Program-made: the position numbers and the translations under genes
Notes under the pieces: generated by a model
Database searches by the model: none
What the model saw: only the letters and a program-made list of their open reading frames with translations
Told to the model about the DNA's origin: nothing
NCBI GenBank assembly: GCA_018058125.1
Contig: JAGPCH010000092.1
Coordinates: forward strand, 1-6,532
Reading direction: 5' to 3'
Source of the DNA: Ignavibacteria bacterium
GTDB taxonomy: Bacteria > Bacteroidota > Ignavibacteria > Tepidaquicellales > Tepidaquicellaceae
Length of the DNA stretch: 6,532 nucleotides
Part shown: in pieces, positions 5,988-6,532 of the stretch
How positions within the stretch are numbered: the first letter of the stretch is position 1
How the letters are laid out: every line of letters starts with the position of its first letter

Positions 5988-6413
5988 TTATTTATCGTTG
6001 TTTCTGAAATATTCAAGTATAGCTCTGGCGTCATCTTGTGTTACATTCTGAAAAGTCATTGGAGTCGGATATTCTCCTGATGTGGAAAGGTTTTTTGCAA
6101 TTTGATTTTCTTTGATCATCTGCTCGGGATTCAGGATCATATTCATTATCCATTCCGGTTTCCTTCTTTTGGTAACATCTTTAAGTGGAGGACCAACAAG
6201 TTTATTGTCAATCTGATGACACGCAACACATTTAATGTCAAAGGTTGCCTTTCCTTTTGCCACCAGATCCTGATTAATCGTAGGCTCAAGTACAACTTCT
6301 GTTACCGGTCCTATACCTTTTTCAGGATCTTCTCCGCATCCGTTTATTATGAGTAAGGAAGTGAATAACAAAGCAAGCAAAGTAAAGACAGTTTTTGTTT
6401 TAATGTTTTTCAT
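5988..6413 (-). CDS. Lipoprotein monoheme cytochrome c, likely electron donor to NosZ
   Basis: This is a small class I c-type cytochrome of 141 residues. The leader is hydrophobic at about 9-23 and ends in I-N-G-C, with Cys26 as the likely lipidated residue. The single haem site is CVACH at 62-66. GPPLKDVTKRRKPEWI (74-89) follows, resembling the usual loop after the haem site. The axial ligand is probably Met119 in YPTPMTF, with Met99 (NPEQM) less likely. The C-terminal helix is DDARAILEYFR (127-137). It should sit on the outer face of a membrane and pass electrons from the respiratory chain to the CuA centre of NosZ. That role is inferred from its place 41 bp upstream of nosZ on the same strand. 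It is the first gene of the visible operon. Its A-rich leader has no clear Shine-Dalgarno site. It resembles NosC-type cytochromes in role, but I cannot confirm orthology. Confidence 0.94.
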   Translation of the reverse strand: MKNIKTKTVFTLLALLFTSLLIINGCGEDPEKGIGPVTEVVLEPTINQDLVAKGKATFDIKCVACHQIDNKLVGPPLKDVTKRRKPEWIMNMILNPEQMIKENQIAKNLSTSGEYPTPMTFQNVTQDDARAILEYFRNNDK

Positions 6414-6532
6414 TTTTTGTTATTTGATTTATTAATTTTATTTGTGTGAATTTTTTTAAAATTTTTCTTTCCAGCAGTAAAGTTTTTGGAAACAGAACAT
6501 TATTTTCAAGATGTAAATGTATGTGAAAATCA
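6414..6532 (-). other. Upstream region of the operon's first visible gene, no confident promoter
   Basis: These 119 bases precede the cytochrome gene and run to the window edge. They are strongly AT-rich. I see no TTGAT-N4-ATCAA site of the FNR/CRP type, no convincing Bacteroidota-type TTTG plus TAnnTTTG promoter, and no Shine-Dalgarno site. One dyad is present: ATTTTCA (6502-6508) and TGAAAAT (6524-6530) with a 15-base spacer, which may be a regulator site or chance. The promoter may lie here unrecognised or beyond the window. Confidence 0.3.

Noticed and set aside
6102..6356. Plus-strand open frame of 84 codons
   Set aside because: Antisense to the cytochrome c gene, whose haem motif and signal peptide make the minus strand the coding one.
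6424..6440. FNR-like half sites near TTTGATTTATTAA
   Set aside because: The spacing and the second half do not match TTGAT-N4-ATCAA, and such strings are common in AT-rich DNA.
6514..6521. TACATTTA as a Bacteroidota-type -7 box for the operon
   Set aside because: It misses the last base of TAnnTTTG, and no -33 TTTG can be checked because the window ends.

Overview
This window carries most of a nitrous oxide reductase (nos) operon. Every gene is read from the minus strand, so transcription runs from the right end of the window to the left. In transcriptional order the genes are: a lipoprotein monoheme cytochrome c (6413-5988); nosZ, the N2O reductase (5946-3967); a four-helix membrane protein of unproven function in the place usually taken by nosB (3785-3210); nosL, a copper lipoprotein (3102-2656); nosD (2659-1409); nosF (1407-703); and nosY (687-1), which is cut by the window edge.

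The system reduces N2O to N2 outside the inner membrane. NosZ holds all seven CuZ histidines and a full CuA motif. The cytochrome is the likely electron donor. NosL delivers copper, and NosD with the NosF/NosY ABC transporter completes CuZ. NosZ has a plain Sec/lipoprotein-type leader with no twin arginine, and its CuA loop reads C-T-D-F-C. Both are features of clade II (atypical) N2O reductases. No nosR, nosG or nosH is seen in the window.

The layout falls into two parts. The upstream part (cytochrome, nosZ, membrane protein) has spacers of 41, 181 and 107 bp containing inverted and direct repeats. The downstream maturation part is tightly packed: nosL and nosD overlap by 4 bp (ATGA), nosD and nosF are 1 bp apart, and nosF and nosY are 15 bp apart. 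nosL appears to start at TTG.

The DNA is AT-rich and most starts have A-rich leaders rather than strong Shine-Dalgarno sites. Three exported proteins carry lipoprotein-type leaders. Together with the nosZ-membrane protein-nosLDFY order, this suggests the Bacteroidota/Ignavibacteriota (FCB) group; this is an inference, not a phylogenetic result. No tRNA, rRNA, CRISPR array, transposase or plus-strand gene is supported. The core system is known. The least understood parts are the membrane protein at 3210-3785 and the repeat structures in the spacers.
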